Positions 24,308 through 39,300 of a stretch of DNA of 64,000 nucleotides are shown here, piece after piece. Origin of the DNA: Lingula anatina. Taxonomy: Eukaryota; Brachiopoda; Lingulata; Lingulida; Lingulidae. The stretch is taken from contig NW_019775561.1 of the NCBI RefSeq assembly GCF_001039355.2, forward strand, positions 146,517-210,516, read 5' to 3'. A program made the position numbers and the translations under genes. How positions within the stretch are numbered: the first letter of the stretch is position 1; each line of letters begins with the position of its first letter. The notes below the pieces were generated by a model. The model had not been told where the DNA came from, searched no databases, and saw nothing but the letters and a program-made list of their open reading frames with translations.

Positions 24308-27300
24308 CTGGAAGATAGCAAGGAAATATTTAATGTATGTCAGTATGATACAGTACACATTACATAATTTGGACTCTCTGGGACTGGAAAATATGCATGT
24401 CGAGACTCATGAATATAAAATATTTAAATGTTAACACCATACATACACTTAGGCAAATATAAATTCAAGCTAGGAAATGCAAAATAAAAGTACAATGGAA
24501 TATACGGTAACAAGTAAATCCAATCATTGTATAACAATCTTAGGATAAAATAAGGAAAACATTGTCCAATTCATTTTGATTAACTGCAATAAAGTAATCT
24601 TGGGTTCAGTTGACCAGAATTTGCAATTTTAAAATTAAGACAAACTTTTAGTCTTATATATCATATACCAGTATCAGGGACGGATTAAGGCCATCTTGTG
24701 GATCTTCCGGAAGACGGTCAGATTTCCAAGTTTACATTAAGGGGCATTTAATTTTTTGGTGTCAAAAATGGAGGATAGATCAACAAAAATAATTTGAACT
24801 GTCAGAAAATATATTCTCTGAATATGTAACACAAAAAAAATTTTGGCATAAATCTTCTGTACCCTCTCCTACCTGAACTACTTTCCCATGGTAATCCTCA
24901 TTGAAAACAATCTGTTGTTGATACAGAGGATCCAGCGTTCGCCTGGCAATGATGGTCTTCTGCTTTTCAGCACAATTCTTTCCTTCCATTAAGTACACTT
25001 TCACATAGGGGGCTAAAAATAGAATGAAAAATGATAATCTTGTCTGCCATCTTGTCATAGTTTGCCTGTAGTTTATACTTGCTGGTAATGGTATGATTGA
25101 GCAGTTGAACTATCAGGTACTACTTGTAGTTCATTTTTTGTACGTATATGATACAGTCAATAGCATAACCTAAACCTTTCTTGTTTAATAATAGACACAC
25201 GTTGCTGACTTTTATTTAAACAGGTCTGAAGTAAAAACAAGTTGATTCAGGAATTATCCCATCACTTCCACTTGAGCCCGAGATATGATTAAGCTAGCAT
25301 AGTAGCTACAGAAAAACAGTTAACAAGTACCAGCACATCCAGTACCATGTAGGGTTTCGAAATTAACTTACTCCAACTATACAGTCATGTAACTATGTAA
25401 GATAAGTATGATTATATAATTTTTATGCTCACTAGCCAAAGGTAATTGCCCACCTGAAAAGGCATATTAAATTACATACCTAATTGCCCAATGGGCTACG
25501 AGGCTTTAAATTTTTGACACAGTCTATGGTGTCATATGAAATGGTGTGTAGCAATGTCAAGTCGAAGTTAATTCACCTTACTGGCATTACCTGGTAATAT
25601 CTTTGCCCCACTTTTCTGCTGCAAACCCCTCGCCCTGATGACCTCAACCTCCAGGTGACCTTTCTTTTCGCTGAGACTGAGCTGGATATCACCCAGACAG
25701 GACAGCCCCAACACCTGTCGGCCAACTAACTGACCAGGTCCGAGATTGTCCACAAAGTCCCCAAACTGACCCTCTGGGCCCACTCTCATGCCTTGGGGAA
25801 GCCACATCCTGAAGTAAAAATTGTTCATAACTTCCCTTAGAAACTTATCAGGCCTGCCACAAATTTGTGGCAAATTTACATCAAATTAGCTGCAATATTG
25901 GTGCAAACTGCAATTTCTTCTTGCAAATATGCTGCAACATGGCTGCAAATTAGCAGCAATAGAATTTTTCTTGCAAACTCCTGCAAACTCATTGCTTCAA
26001 TATTTCCAACAATTAACAACAAACATACAAGAGAAACCATACCTTTAACTGAACCTAGAATTACCGTTCACACCCAAGTTTTTGAATTCTATGATCTACT
26101 TACTGAATCACTCTTGGAATGGAGACAGTGGTCAGTCAGTTTCATTCCTGATGGTACATATTTCTCTGTTTGCTGTTTCTTTCTAAAAGTTTCCTTTACT
26201 ACTTTGCAAATACAATTAAAAAGTTCCCAGTACTTACGAAGATGAATCGCTGCTAATGCTCCCTATACTTCCATCAGTGGAGTCCTTACTGGCCTGCTTG
26301 ATCATACGCCCTCGGAGAGGTGACTGTGACCCATGACCCAGCATCATTGCCATCTGGTCGCCATGGCTACCCATGCCACCAAGGTTACCTGGGGGAATGG
26401 TTCCTATTTCCTCACTGCGTTGAAATGTACTTTTACTTTTGGATTTTTTGGTACCTGAATCTGTGGAAATAAATAAAATTTCAAGGTCAGGAGTTGGATG
26501 TTAATAAGACCCTTGTTTACATTTAACAGGATGTTTACTGATGCAAATACACTACATACTGACTTGAATAATCTCAACTGCTTAATTTTTTACCTCTATT
26601 TGTATGACATACGTATATTTCTCATACCAGTACTTCCATTTAACTCATAAAATTCAATTCCTTTACAAAAACAATATACCAGTACTACTTAATTTGTTTA
26701 CTTAATAATATCAATTAAAATATTCATGTGAGTAAATCAAATATTGTGCTTCATTACAACACTCAGTTGCAGACGACATTGAAATCAACCAATAGACACA
26801 AAGGTCACACCAAGGTCACAAGAAGATCAAAACATGTCACTCAGCACTTCTATAATAAATGGGGTAAGGGGGGAGGGGTTGAAACTAAGAGGTGGGTAAC
26901 TTGATAACTCATATTAAAATTAGATGCTTTTGTTTAAAGTGTTCTATATTTTTTGCACACCAATTATAAAATTTTCTTTAGTGTTTAAATACAAGGATGA
27001 TGGATATATAGCTGCATAAAATAAAAGCAGTCAACATTAGCTTTAACACATTTCCTGAATATCAAATTGACATAAAGATCAAGGCAAGGGTTGCAAAAGG
27101 CTGTGCGTTTTTTCTTTTTTTTCTCTCTCTTTAACAACAGCATATTCTTCACTAAAACAAAAGAAAAAAAACTCTGAATATTTTCTGTTGGGTTTAACTT
27201 ACTGGCCAAAACAGATCATCAAAAAAAAAAAAAAAAAAGCCAATTAAAAGTCATGTAAAATATCACACCAAATCTACAACTACAATTAGTAATACACACA

Positions 27301-30300
27301 TTATGAACCATCTCTAATAAAATCTAGCTAAAAATTGAAACATTACAGGTCTAGCTTTTAAATATTAGATAATAAAGACTAAAAGCACAACTTAAAGAGC
27401 TATAAGTGGCAACTTACTGCTTTCAGTTATAAATAAAGATTAGAAAATCTGATAAAGGGCACACGAAGTTAAGTTAAAAAGGAATAATATATCACAACCA
27501 ATTTGTTCAAACTGTTGAAAATTAGTTCAAAATAGAAAAGAAAAACTGTCAATCATTAATGCTTAAGCTCTGTTTTAGATGTTCTAATATCAAACTACCT
27601 ACATGTAAAATATAGTGATGTTATATATATAATAACTACCAATTTAAGCAATTGTAAGCAAAAAAAAAAAAAAAAAAAACAACTGTTAACGAACAGTATA
27701 TTCTAAATAAATGTTTTCAGTGTTCTAAATGTTTTTTAATATGTGCTGCAAATAAAATTTAAAAAAACTCTTCACATAATTTTCTAAAAATCAATGCTGC
27801 ACCAATAAAAGTTATCACATGGATAATAGCATAAAGCAACTGCTACTGTAACTTATTAGACAGCCACAGCCCTTCATTTTTTGCACACAAAGGTGCCATT
27901 GCCCAAAACAGAAAAAATATCCCTGCATGCAACAGAGCTAGCATTAATGATCTCAATTCAGAGTAGTACCAACTCCCAGGCAAATTTAAATTTTATTAAT
28001 TACTATTATTTTATTTTTCAGTGTCAGAGTCTCTCTCTTCTGAAATTTATTCTAGGCTCATTCCTAATATAGATCTGCTGGCTTAAACAGGAAATTAATT
28101 AAAAAGGGGAAACTACCAAGTCCAGATATTAATTATTCATGTTTGAAACTCCTACAATTAAATATTTTCCATTATTCATTTTGTATAAAGTGATCCCTAG
28201 ATCTTTGCAACTGAAATGCTCTTAATAATTGCAGATTACTTGTGAAAAGCAGGATGCAAAGCAGACTTATTACCTGTTCCAAAGCAGCCTAACTCTTAGC
28301 GTGTTGCTTGACTTTGGGTGTGCAGCCTAACTCTTGGCGTGCTGCCTATCTCTAAGCTTGCTAACAGCACTTGACTAAAAGCCTGTAGTAAATACTGTCT
28401 AACGGACTAACTTGCTATCCAACTTTTGGATTTAAATGCAACTCTACCTGAGTTTTTGCCGAGAAAAGAGCGAAGTGTTTTTCCTTTCATTTTCTTAGCT
28501 CTCTTTGAATTATCATCTGCTGAAATATTACAGAAATTTGCATAAAATTTTCACCTCTTTTTCTTAAATTCATCTTTGGCAGTGCTAAATGGTGTGAATT
28601 TCAATGAGCCAAATTTTAATTATAATTAATTTGTATAAAATGGTACTGCACTTGTATGTGACAGCAAGAAAACATCAGAATGGAGGGGGGGGGGGGTGCA
28701 CAGACTATAACATAACCCACAGCAAGTATAAGTGATGTTCAATTTTCAAATTTAAATTTATAGCTTAACTCAATTTGTTTTGATTATGGTATAGCAAGGG
28801 TATTATACAATTCATTTAACAACTACAGCATGTATGTGTCATCTTTCATACCCTTTTATCAAGAATTCCCTTTTAAAGAATTAAGTTTTAAAAAATTGAT
28901 ATATTTTCTTGTATCACGTTTTTGGCCGCAATAACTGTGATAAAATAGTGCACTTCAACTGCCACTCCACCAAACATGAAACTGACAACAATGTAAATAT
29001 GGAAATTCTTGACCAAAACAATCTAGGAAAATTGGAACTGCTTGTAAACATGGCCTAAATAACACACTCATAAACAACCAGTGGTGAAAACTTGTAAGAG
29101 CTACAAGTAAGATGTAGGAACATTCATTTTCATTTCTTTGCAAGGGGAGGGAGAGAAAGAGGGAAGATTTCCTTCAATAACAACTGGGTTTCAAGCTCAG
29201 GTAGGTGAGGGAAAAACATGACCTACATGAACAAATTATTCCAAAAATTGGAATTGTGTGTACACATGTAATTTTTAAAATTTAGATACACCCTTGTACC
29301 AGATCAGAAGGAACTACTAGTACATGGCACATGGGGTATAAATATACGATGTATCATTCTTCAGAAGATATGTTGCCTAGCTCAATATAATAGTGATTCC
29401 CACTACTACTGACACTAAATCTGACACATTGAAGATACCCAAATACTTCTTCATACCCGTAGCCGAGAGCTGGGAGGCGCTGCTACTCTTTTTAGACAGC
29501 CCCATGAGAGCCGCCATCTTAACTCCAATGCTAGGGCGCCTCTTACGTCTTTCTGTCATCCCCGAGGAGACGGCAGAGTCTGACATACTGCCATCTGCTT
29601 GCTCGCTGGAGTTCAGATCTCCACTGCTTTGGGTTCGGTTTACATTCCGCCTGGATGGTGGTCCACGACTCTCCATTTTAGATGCAAACTCACTGAATAA
29701 AGATATAATATGAGAATAATTAAATAAACAAATATGCAATGTTTTGTAACCAGCTGTGCCAATCACAAACAATCTAGCATTGATGCAGTTGTTTTGTCTC
29801 ATCTTCTACAGGTAGCTATGTAATGTTGTTAAAGATGCATTGACTCATAGATATGAAGCAAGGTTACTCACTTGAAATAAGAAAATAAAAGATTTACCTT
29901 TAAAATTTTCATTACCAGCATCTTCCTTACCTTAATTTCCTACGGGGCTTTTCTGACTGTGTTGACCTCACGCTGATGGTGCTGACCTTTGACATCTCCG
30001 ACATGACACTCGTCTCCGATCCATCACTGAGCCAGGGTTCATCTCCCATCTCTCCACCATAGGGATCTGTTACGAAGCATAGTAATTAATAAATACACTG
30101 ACAAGTAGCCTTTCCACATTGAGTGATCTATGTTTTTTTGTATGGCACCAGTTAGAAGTATTGACAAAGAGCGCATTCAGAACAGCAGACTTTCAAATCC
30201 ACTGACCAAATATGGCTGACCTACTGGAGTGCTTGGTGCATAATTCCAGAGGGGAATCTATTCAGCATTTAAACATGAATTAAGTGGCAAGCTTTTTAGT

Positions 30301-33300
30301 GGGTTGGCATATTTGATCCACAGATCTGTTAGTCCGCTGTTCTGAATGTGCTCTTAGGACCATTCATACTGGCATTATACAGGAAACTGTACTGCTTGAT
30401 GTCAAAAGGGCCTTATTTCATTTACTGTTAGGCTCTTATTACTACATTAGTTAAGTGGAATCTCATTAACTTAGAGCATTTATTTTTAACCATTAGTCTA
30501 TTCTAATTTAAAAAAGGTGAAATCTCTTGCTTTAAGATATAATAATGAAATTTCCCATTTGCAGAACCCTATAGTCTACTTTTAGCATGGAATACAAAGT
30601 TGTTCCACTGTATCAAAAATGAAATTGTCTTCTGGAAATAAGTCATGCTATACAACACTGTGCCGTTTCACAATAAGTCTTGTTGCTAAACTTTGCTTAA
30701 TTTATATTACCTATTACCTAAACTTGACCAAGAGCTTTTAAAAGTGATGACCTAAAAAGATGTATTTGGAATGGGTTGCTTTCACCACTGGGAGTATACA
30801 AAATTAAATATGAGAATTACTCAGAGGAACTACTTAAGAGACAGAAGCTGGACAGCAAAGCTAGCAAATGTACAGATACTAAACTGCAAAAAACATTGCA
30901 ACAATATTCACATAAAAAAAAAAGAAAAAAAAACTTTTGTAAAAATATTTCAATCATGCAGATTTTCAAAAGGAACCTACAAATTTGAAATAAAACAAAA
31001 AATACTGTTTAATTTACAATTTTTGTGAAACATTGGTATGAAAAATGCTGCATAACTTTAGTTCTCTCTTAAGACTCTCTAAATGGATCTGTACAGAAAC
31101 TGTAATACAACTCTTCATGCATGCCTGAAAGCTTCACAAGATGGAATGTTTGACTCTATCTTTATTTCTTGCCACATGCTTGAACCATTACTGGCTTTTG
31201 CTGGGGAGGGATGGAGGAGAAAACTGTTATAATGATATTTTTTGTTGTTGTTAAAAAAGGGAAGCAAATGTGTGCATGAAAAATGACAGGAAAAAAGAAG
31301 CTGCACAATGAAAATAACAGGACAGATGATCTCTTCACTTTGTAGCAGGTTACACAGGAAATGTAACTGTTGCAATAAATACATACATTTTCTTTTTTAC
31401 ATCTGTCCATGAAAATCTTACTTTCATGATTACGGTATATTTTAGAGTATTAAAGCTAGTATGCAAAAATAAAACTTGTGAATTTTTTTTACAATAGCTT
31501 CTGGCAAAAAGATCAAGGGCATACCAAATGGCAATATGCCTTAGCAAAAATCCAGTATGGTGCATTACTAGGGCCAATTGGCAATCTTCTTGGATTTTCA
31601 TCTCAACTGTGACATAAACATACCATGCAAGTGTCAAAAAATTATGAAACAACATAAGAAAAACCACACACTGGAAGCAAACTAAAGAGGAGATACCATG
31701 GATCCTGCGTGTACGTGTAACTTCTCGAGGTTCCCGACCTTGCATTCGACCTTCCCGGTAATAACGGTCCATGGAGGACTCCCGTCGGTCCCGCGAGTGG
31801 GATCTGTATCCTGCTTCACTATCAGACATCCCACCACCTCCTGGCACCTTCATCCTCATCTTCATCTGTCTGGCACGCTCTTCTAGATCTTGAGTTACTG
31901 GGTTGAAGATAAAGATGAAAGACAATTATACTGATGTTTTTTTCTGCGAGAAGTACTTTTGGCCAGGAAAAGCTCTTCTTTGAATTAAAAACTTTGTATA
32001 TTGAGTTTGATTTAAAAGTAAAAAGTTCCACTTAAAAAATACCCTCCCTCTTTTAAAAATGCTGTTGACCAACCTGACTTTACATATTTTATGGTGATAA
32101 TAATTTATATATAACCTGATTTTTGCACTATGAAAAATTGACCTAAGACAATAACACTAAACCCTAACTCTTTCCCCCACAGACAATAAGTCACTTTGAC
32201 ATTACAAAGAGATAAGGATGATTTACCCTTAAATATACGTTTCTGCCAGTCAGTGATCAAACATATTTGAGGCCATCTTGTGCTATTGTTCAGATTTTTA
32301 CCCAGCTATTACAAATATTTATTTCAATGTGAGTAAATAGTTTAGTATATTCAGTTTATTCAAGCCACTGTAACGCAAATACTCTGAATGAGGATGACCA
32401 AAGTTAAGCTCGTTACTTGGGATGTCACTATCCAAATTTACCATAAGGCACCTAAGTTCTGTGTGTTAAGTCAAATGCAACCTGGGTATTTGCAAAGTGA
32501 CAAAACCATAATACAAAATAAAATGTGCTGCTTGTTTACTATTTTTTTATTGAACAGAGTTGAAAATCACCAGCTGTAAGTGTGACTGTGTTATTCAAAG
32601 TACTTAATCCACAAACACTTTTAAGTAAGAAAACATTCATTAAAATGAGGCCAGTCCAACATTTAAGCCAGCAGACCACAATATTTAAGGTGAAGCCACT
32701 CCAGCTGTAGAGTGAGATTATATATTCAAAGTGCGTTCACTCAAGGTTCTGAGGCTACAGTGTTTAAATGAGGCCTTCTCCAGCTTCAGAGTGAGACTAC
32801 AATATTCAAAGTGAGGTCACCCCAATTTCAAACTGAGACTACATCATTCAAAGTGAGACAAATTTAGCTTAAATGTGACACACATGGTGTGATCTTTTCA
32901 ATGGCACTGAAAAAATCTTTCTAAATTCAAAAACGTAAATGCACACTTGTAAAATAAAGAGGTAAACCTGTAGACAGTCTGGAAAGGTAACTGGACCCTA
33001 GCATTGGCACACTGAATGCTTTCAAATGAGAAAAGAAGTTAATTTATTTTTATTTCTGTAAGACCTGACAAGATATTTACTTCAATGCAAATTGTTTTCC
33101 TTGTAATGTTTATGCAACCAAAGATATTTGCTTTCCTTTGTCTTCATTCGTGGTATCTTTTTTTCTATAACCTATACCATCTGTACTCATAAAATGTATT
33201 AAAGTATTAAATTATTTTCACAATTGCTAGTAACTTGCCTTAAAAGTCTACATGTTGTAGAAAAACAAACAAAAATCAAATCAGTCAAGTATAAAAAATC

Positions 33301-36300
33301 CTTGTAAAAGTCCCAGTAACTTCACTTGCTATTGAACATTCTATACAAATTGTAGCAACTTCTTGAAATAAAATTTATTTAAAAAAAAAGGGGGGAGGTT
33401 TGAGAGATCTAAAAGTAGGAAAGTAGGCATCTTTCAATGCAAGGTTTTGAAGTTGACTTTATAAAAAAACAAAAAATTAAATTAAAAAAAATCTCTGTTT
33501 CAGTCCTCCATACCTCTGTCTCTCCCTGCTCCCTGGGCCTGTGGTGGAATCTGCGGGAGCTGTCGTTTCTTTGGGGAAGGTGTACTTTGGGGGCTGGACC
33601 CACGGGTTTGGGATAAACTTCTCACCCTGGTGGAGACTTCCTTGCCTCTATAATATATAATATAATTATAAAATTAAAGCACTGAAATAAAGCAGTAAAA
33701 ATATAAGATACAGATGATATAATTTTGCAGAAATAATAAGCATGGCACTTTTTCTCACAATAGGTTTCCAAAACATATTGTAGGTATGTAAAATGACTTA
33801 TCATAAGTAAAATTTTCGAATTAACAAAAATCAGAGATTTTGCTGAAATAAGAAAGTTAATTATGTTTCAATATAAAGTTAAAGCTTTCAGTGATATTTG
33901 AAACCACTGGTAGATGGAACCACTTGACTTACCTCATGGCTGGGGGCGACACTGTACGGCCTCTCTCTCGCTCTTCTCTCACAGCTCTGTAATAATAAGA
34001 TTATTAAATACAATAAATACAATAAATAAATAAATAAATACTGAATCTCATTTGTGGCAGAAGGTCTTCATGCCCATGTTAGAATGCCACTGTAAAAGTA
34101 CAGCTAGCACAGATCGTTAAGAATAAATTAAAATATTCCTTATTTTGAAAAAAAATTGTTAATTGCACAAGGCAAAAATAGATATTAAGTCTATAAAAGA
34201 AAAATGTCACATTTTATTTGAATAGAAAATGAAAGATTCCAATTACTATTGTATAGTTTTTTACAGTGCATATATAGTATATATAAAATACCCTTAAGAC
34301 ATATGGAAATATCGTCAATAGTTAAGCTAATTTCTCCTTAATTTCCATAAGAAAAGAAGTACCTGAAAGGGAAATTAAAAGGCATTTTCTGAATTCACCT
34401 GAATAGACAGGACAAAAATTACAAGCAGGCAAAGAAAACAAATGCACCCAGATCAGTTCACACATATTCAATGTTCAAACACTTCTATGTAGTTCTGAAA
34501 AGGGAAATATCTATGACAGTATCGTTTGTCATATTATTATGGATGGCAACAATAGTACCTGAAAACAAAAGAGAAAGGACAGTGAAATGTGTGAAAGAAA
34601 GACTAATAAATTCAGGCCTCTAGCCAGTAATTGCAAGGGGTGGGGGTGGGGGTTCTTTTTCTAAAAAACTTTTTACCAAAACCCCCAAATGTTAAATAGA
34701 AACCAGATCAAGTTTTTGATTAAAAGCAGATCTTTTCCCGCACGGTAAAAAAAAAAAAAAAAAAAAAATGCTCATTTAAGCCTCCCCCCACAATCTAAAC
34801 ACCCCATTCCTGCAGGTCTGGCTTTTAAAGAGTTCGCAAACTTTCATGCAGTTTGAAACTGAAGAGCCATCACCTAATGTTCGTGGGTTGATTCATCCTG
34901 TTCCTCTCCCTCTCTCTCCCCCTCTCTCTCTCCTCTCTATCTCTACTGTCTGTCACTCCTCTGAAACCAAAATATTTATTAAAACTTTAAAAGTACTGGT
35001 ATTAAGCTTAAACTGCCAGAAATCAATTAATGGCAGGTAAATGTTCTTATAAAGGTGGAAAAGATAACATGTTATTGTACACTCTGAAAATGAATATTTA
35101 AAAAAAAATTATTATAAAAATATATACACACGGCACAGAGAATCAATATAGCTGTTAATTCTTTTTTAATTCATCATACTGCATCTGTTTAAAATAATAA
35201 CTGGAAGAAACATGCAGTCAATGCAGCACTCACAAACACACANAAAAAAAAATTATTATAAAAATATATACACACGGCACAGAGAATCAATATAGCTGTT
35301 AATTCTTTTTTAATTCATCATACTGCATCTGTTTAAAATAATAACTGGAAGAAACATGCAGTCAATGCAGCACTCACAAACACACAAAATGTCTAATCAA
35401 AAATAAAGATAAATTACAGGTATAATGATCAAACCAAAATTACACTGCAGTAAACATTTTGCAATCACCTTAAGTCGAGAGTAAGATTCATATTGTTTTC
35501 TAACTCCCGGCTTCTCTCCCTCTTTAGTCTTGGGGACTGGCTCCCTCTATTGGTAAGAAAAAACTTTTCTAAGTTGAATCTAGGTTAAAAATTCTCACCA
35601 CAAACTGACTAACAAAGATGTGAAAACGTCCTTTATGTGAAACAAATAGAGTAATTTCTCACTAAAATGCAAACAAACTGATATATTACTTTTCAAAATC
35701 AAATTAATATGATAGTTTCTAAAATGGAAAATGGGTTAAAATCTGTTGAGAAATCACCTCATTTCTGGAGAAACGGCCCTCATTTCTCTCTCCAGAGTTC
35801 TCTCTTCTCTTTCTGCTACCATACCCCTTGTTACAAAAAGCAAACTGAATTAAAACAATATTTCTACATAAAAACAGGACAAGTAACTTGTTAAAATATT
35901 TTTCAGTCAACTCTTACCAACAGGAGGCAATTAAAATGGAGGATTTCTTTAAAAGAACAGATAACATAAATGATGCAGTCTGAAGGTTTAGATGATAATA
36001 ATAACAATTATTTTTTATAATAATAATAATAATAACAATAATAATGACAATAAATAGGTTAAATTCTATAAAATAAATATAACAAAGAAGCAGTCTCTCA
36101 AAGAAATCACCTCATTTCTGAGAGTATGTTCATGGTATGTCCTCTCTCCCATGATACATCCTTCTCTGTGTGGTGAATTCTTCTATGGACATAAAAATAT
36201 GAAAACAAGCTATTAAAAAAAGTAGATTTTTCAAATTAAATTTGTATGTTACTTATGAAGTAAAATGAGCTTAATAATGATCCACTTGTTACTATTAACG

Positions 36301-39300
36301 CTGATTGAAAAAAAAAAAATATCCAACTCTCTTGTGATCAAAATGCATTTGCAAATAAGATGTATTGGCAAATAAATATTATAACACACTGAGAAATTGT
36401 TTGAAAAAAAGTCAATTTCTCTTGACTGCTGCCTAGTTGGAATGGTGGTATATACCGTACTGAGACAGCTGCTTTGGGTAATAAAAATAATATCTTCAAT
36501 CTCCAATTAAATACAAATAGAATCTGGAATATAAAGAAACATCTCCATAAAATATCAATCCCCACACAAATCTAGCAAAGTCACCACAAAAAAAAATAAT
36601 AATAAAAATAATTATCAAAAAAATGAATAAAATCACCTCACTTCTGGTGATATCATTTCCTCCAGAATTCGATTTTTTCCTCTCTCTGCTACTATTCCTC
36701 TGAAAGTTAAAACTATAGCCCTAACTACAGACTGAAGTACAACTTTAGCATAAAGTAAGCTCATAATTGATCAGAATCACTTTATTCATTAATAATCTGA
36801 AAACCTCTTGAAGCAAATATCACTCTAAAGGTGTGTTCAGACAGGTTTGCTTGGACCAAAAACCAACCAACTTTCACCAAGAGAAAACCCTATTGACTGC
36901 TTGGATAAATTAGTGTTTGAGATACAATTGTGTCACTCACTATACTTATGAATACACCCTGTGGTGTCAAAGACACCAACATACCGGATTCATAAACCTG
37001 GATGCTCAGCGCCCCCCCCCCCCCCAAATCAGTCCATTCTGTCCCTGTCTGAACTGACTTCCAAATTCTACAGCCACCACTTTATTCAGATGAATAACAA
37101 CTAGACTAGTCAAATTCAACATGTATTGCAGTCCATTGCAAAATAAGTGTCACTTTGTTATACCTCACTTCTGATGGCAAGATGGAATTTTCTCTTTCTT
37201 GCAAAAGTTTTCTCTCATCTTGGTTGGCATGGTGAGCTCTGAAACATTTTTCTTAACATGAAACCTTGCAACAAATGCTTGAAAAATAATACTATATATC
37301 CTCAGCATAACTTGTTTATAAATTACAAATAATATAATGTAATATAATATCACATGAATTTTTTTCAAAAGAAAAAAATCATCATGATGAACCATGCACA
37401 GCACTTAAGTATGAGCCTGAAAAGATTTTACTTGAAAAAAAGAAAAAGAACATCCATCAGAAAACAGCACACAGAGACACTGCAACGGCTTAAATCACCT
37501 AAGCTCTGCCTCAGCTAACATGATAGCTGCCACACGTTCCCGCTGTAGCTCAATCTCTTCCCGTGCAGCTCTGAAAGAAAACCATCATCTATTAATTATA
37601 TTTTTTCAGTGTGCTGAACATCTTGGATGGTCTCTTGGTTCTTAAAATCCAACTGTCTCTTTAAAAATATTTTACAGCCCTCACCTCATTTCTGAGGGTG
37701 ACAACACCCTCTCTCGGTCACGACCCCTTTCACGCTCCTCCCTCAAGCCTCCGTCTGGAACTCGTTGGCGACCAGGTGATCTTGACCTCTGTTGTCTCTG
37801 GTCGTAGGCAATCTCTCCATTTCCCGTCCCCCGTGTCTTGTGCCTTCCTGCGGCATTTTCTGGAACTGTTAACGTGTCCCCAACTGAGTATTTCCTACCT
37901 CGGTGCTGAAGCTCTTCTTGGCCTAAAGTGACAGAGAAACCAGAAGTTGTCCATGAAAAATGTATCATATAATATAAACCAGTTTTTAAACTACATGTTG
38001 TTAACTTTTTTAATTCTGAAATAAACAAGTTGAAAACCTGAGTAAAAGTATTAAAAACATTCAAAAATATAATGAAGTCAAGTTAAGTAAGTGCAAGGCC
38101 AATTAATGAAGAGATAGTTCCGAGTAATATAAAATATTCCACATATGCTGATATGTAAGGTTAATAGAATGGATGTATATCAAAAATAAACCACAAAATA
38201 GCTGTGAACATAAAGCAAATAATAAAAACAGTAGCAATAGTAGCATGCTTTTATTCCTATATCACTGATACACTGTTATTTAAAATAAAACACTTATCAG
38301 AAATTGTAAAATAATTAATTACAGAAAGAGAAATTGTTCCTCTTGCACATTCAGTGAAAATTGAAGCCTGGCATTAATGTACAAAAAAAGCAGCAACATA
38401 ACTGAGATAAACTACATCATAAGGTCTAAAAGAACCACAAAAATATCCCATTTCATGTTTTGGGATATATTAATAAAATAAAATTAATTGTATATTGATG
38501 CTTGACAGCATTTTGCAAAATGTTTAGATGCTGTGTAGTAAAGATGCATTACGCTTCTTTTGGATGGTATTAAAGCTGGAATGGTATTCAAGATTTACAT
38601 TATTGTGAATCATAATTAAACTCTTCATTACTGGAACAGAACAGAGTGGATAAAGTGTCCTCAATATTTAGGACAATTAAAAAGGGAAGTAACAATGTAT
38701 GAGACCTGATCTTAATTGCCCATTAAAATACCTCCTGATTTTTTTATTAGCATCAAGATATAATAATGAAGTAATTTCTTCATTGCCTATTGCATTAAAT
38801 GGTAAAGAAAGACCAAATCATCATGCCTCAAGTCTCTTAAAACTGATTTCCCCCCAAAATTTAAACGATGTCCAAGAATTTCTCTTTCCATCTCTACCCA
38901 TCAGTCATGATCAATCTAATGTTCAACCTAGCTACCCAAGCAGTGACATTTCTCTAATGGTATGTAAAGTGATTATTGCCTTTAATTTCCTACATGTATA
39001 TCTTCATAGTTTTTACCTTATACCTACCCCCACAAAAAAATAATTAATAAATCTGTTAATTATTAAACAATCCCACTCAAGAATCAATGTAGTTTAAACT
39101 GCTAATAAATCTGGCAGATGTTCATCGACCCCCCCCCCAAAAAAAAAAAAAAAAAAATATCCCACCTGTCAATTATTAACCAATTCAGTATGGGACATCC
39201 TTAACATTTCATACATCTACCTGTAGGAACCATTTTATCGACAGAATTTCCTTGATCTCATAGCATAATTTCATTAACAGAAATCCAAAGAAAATAGTGG

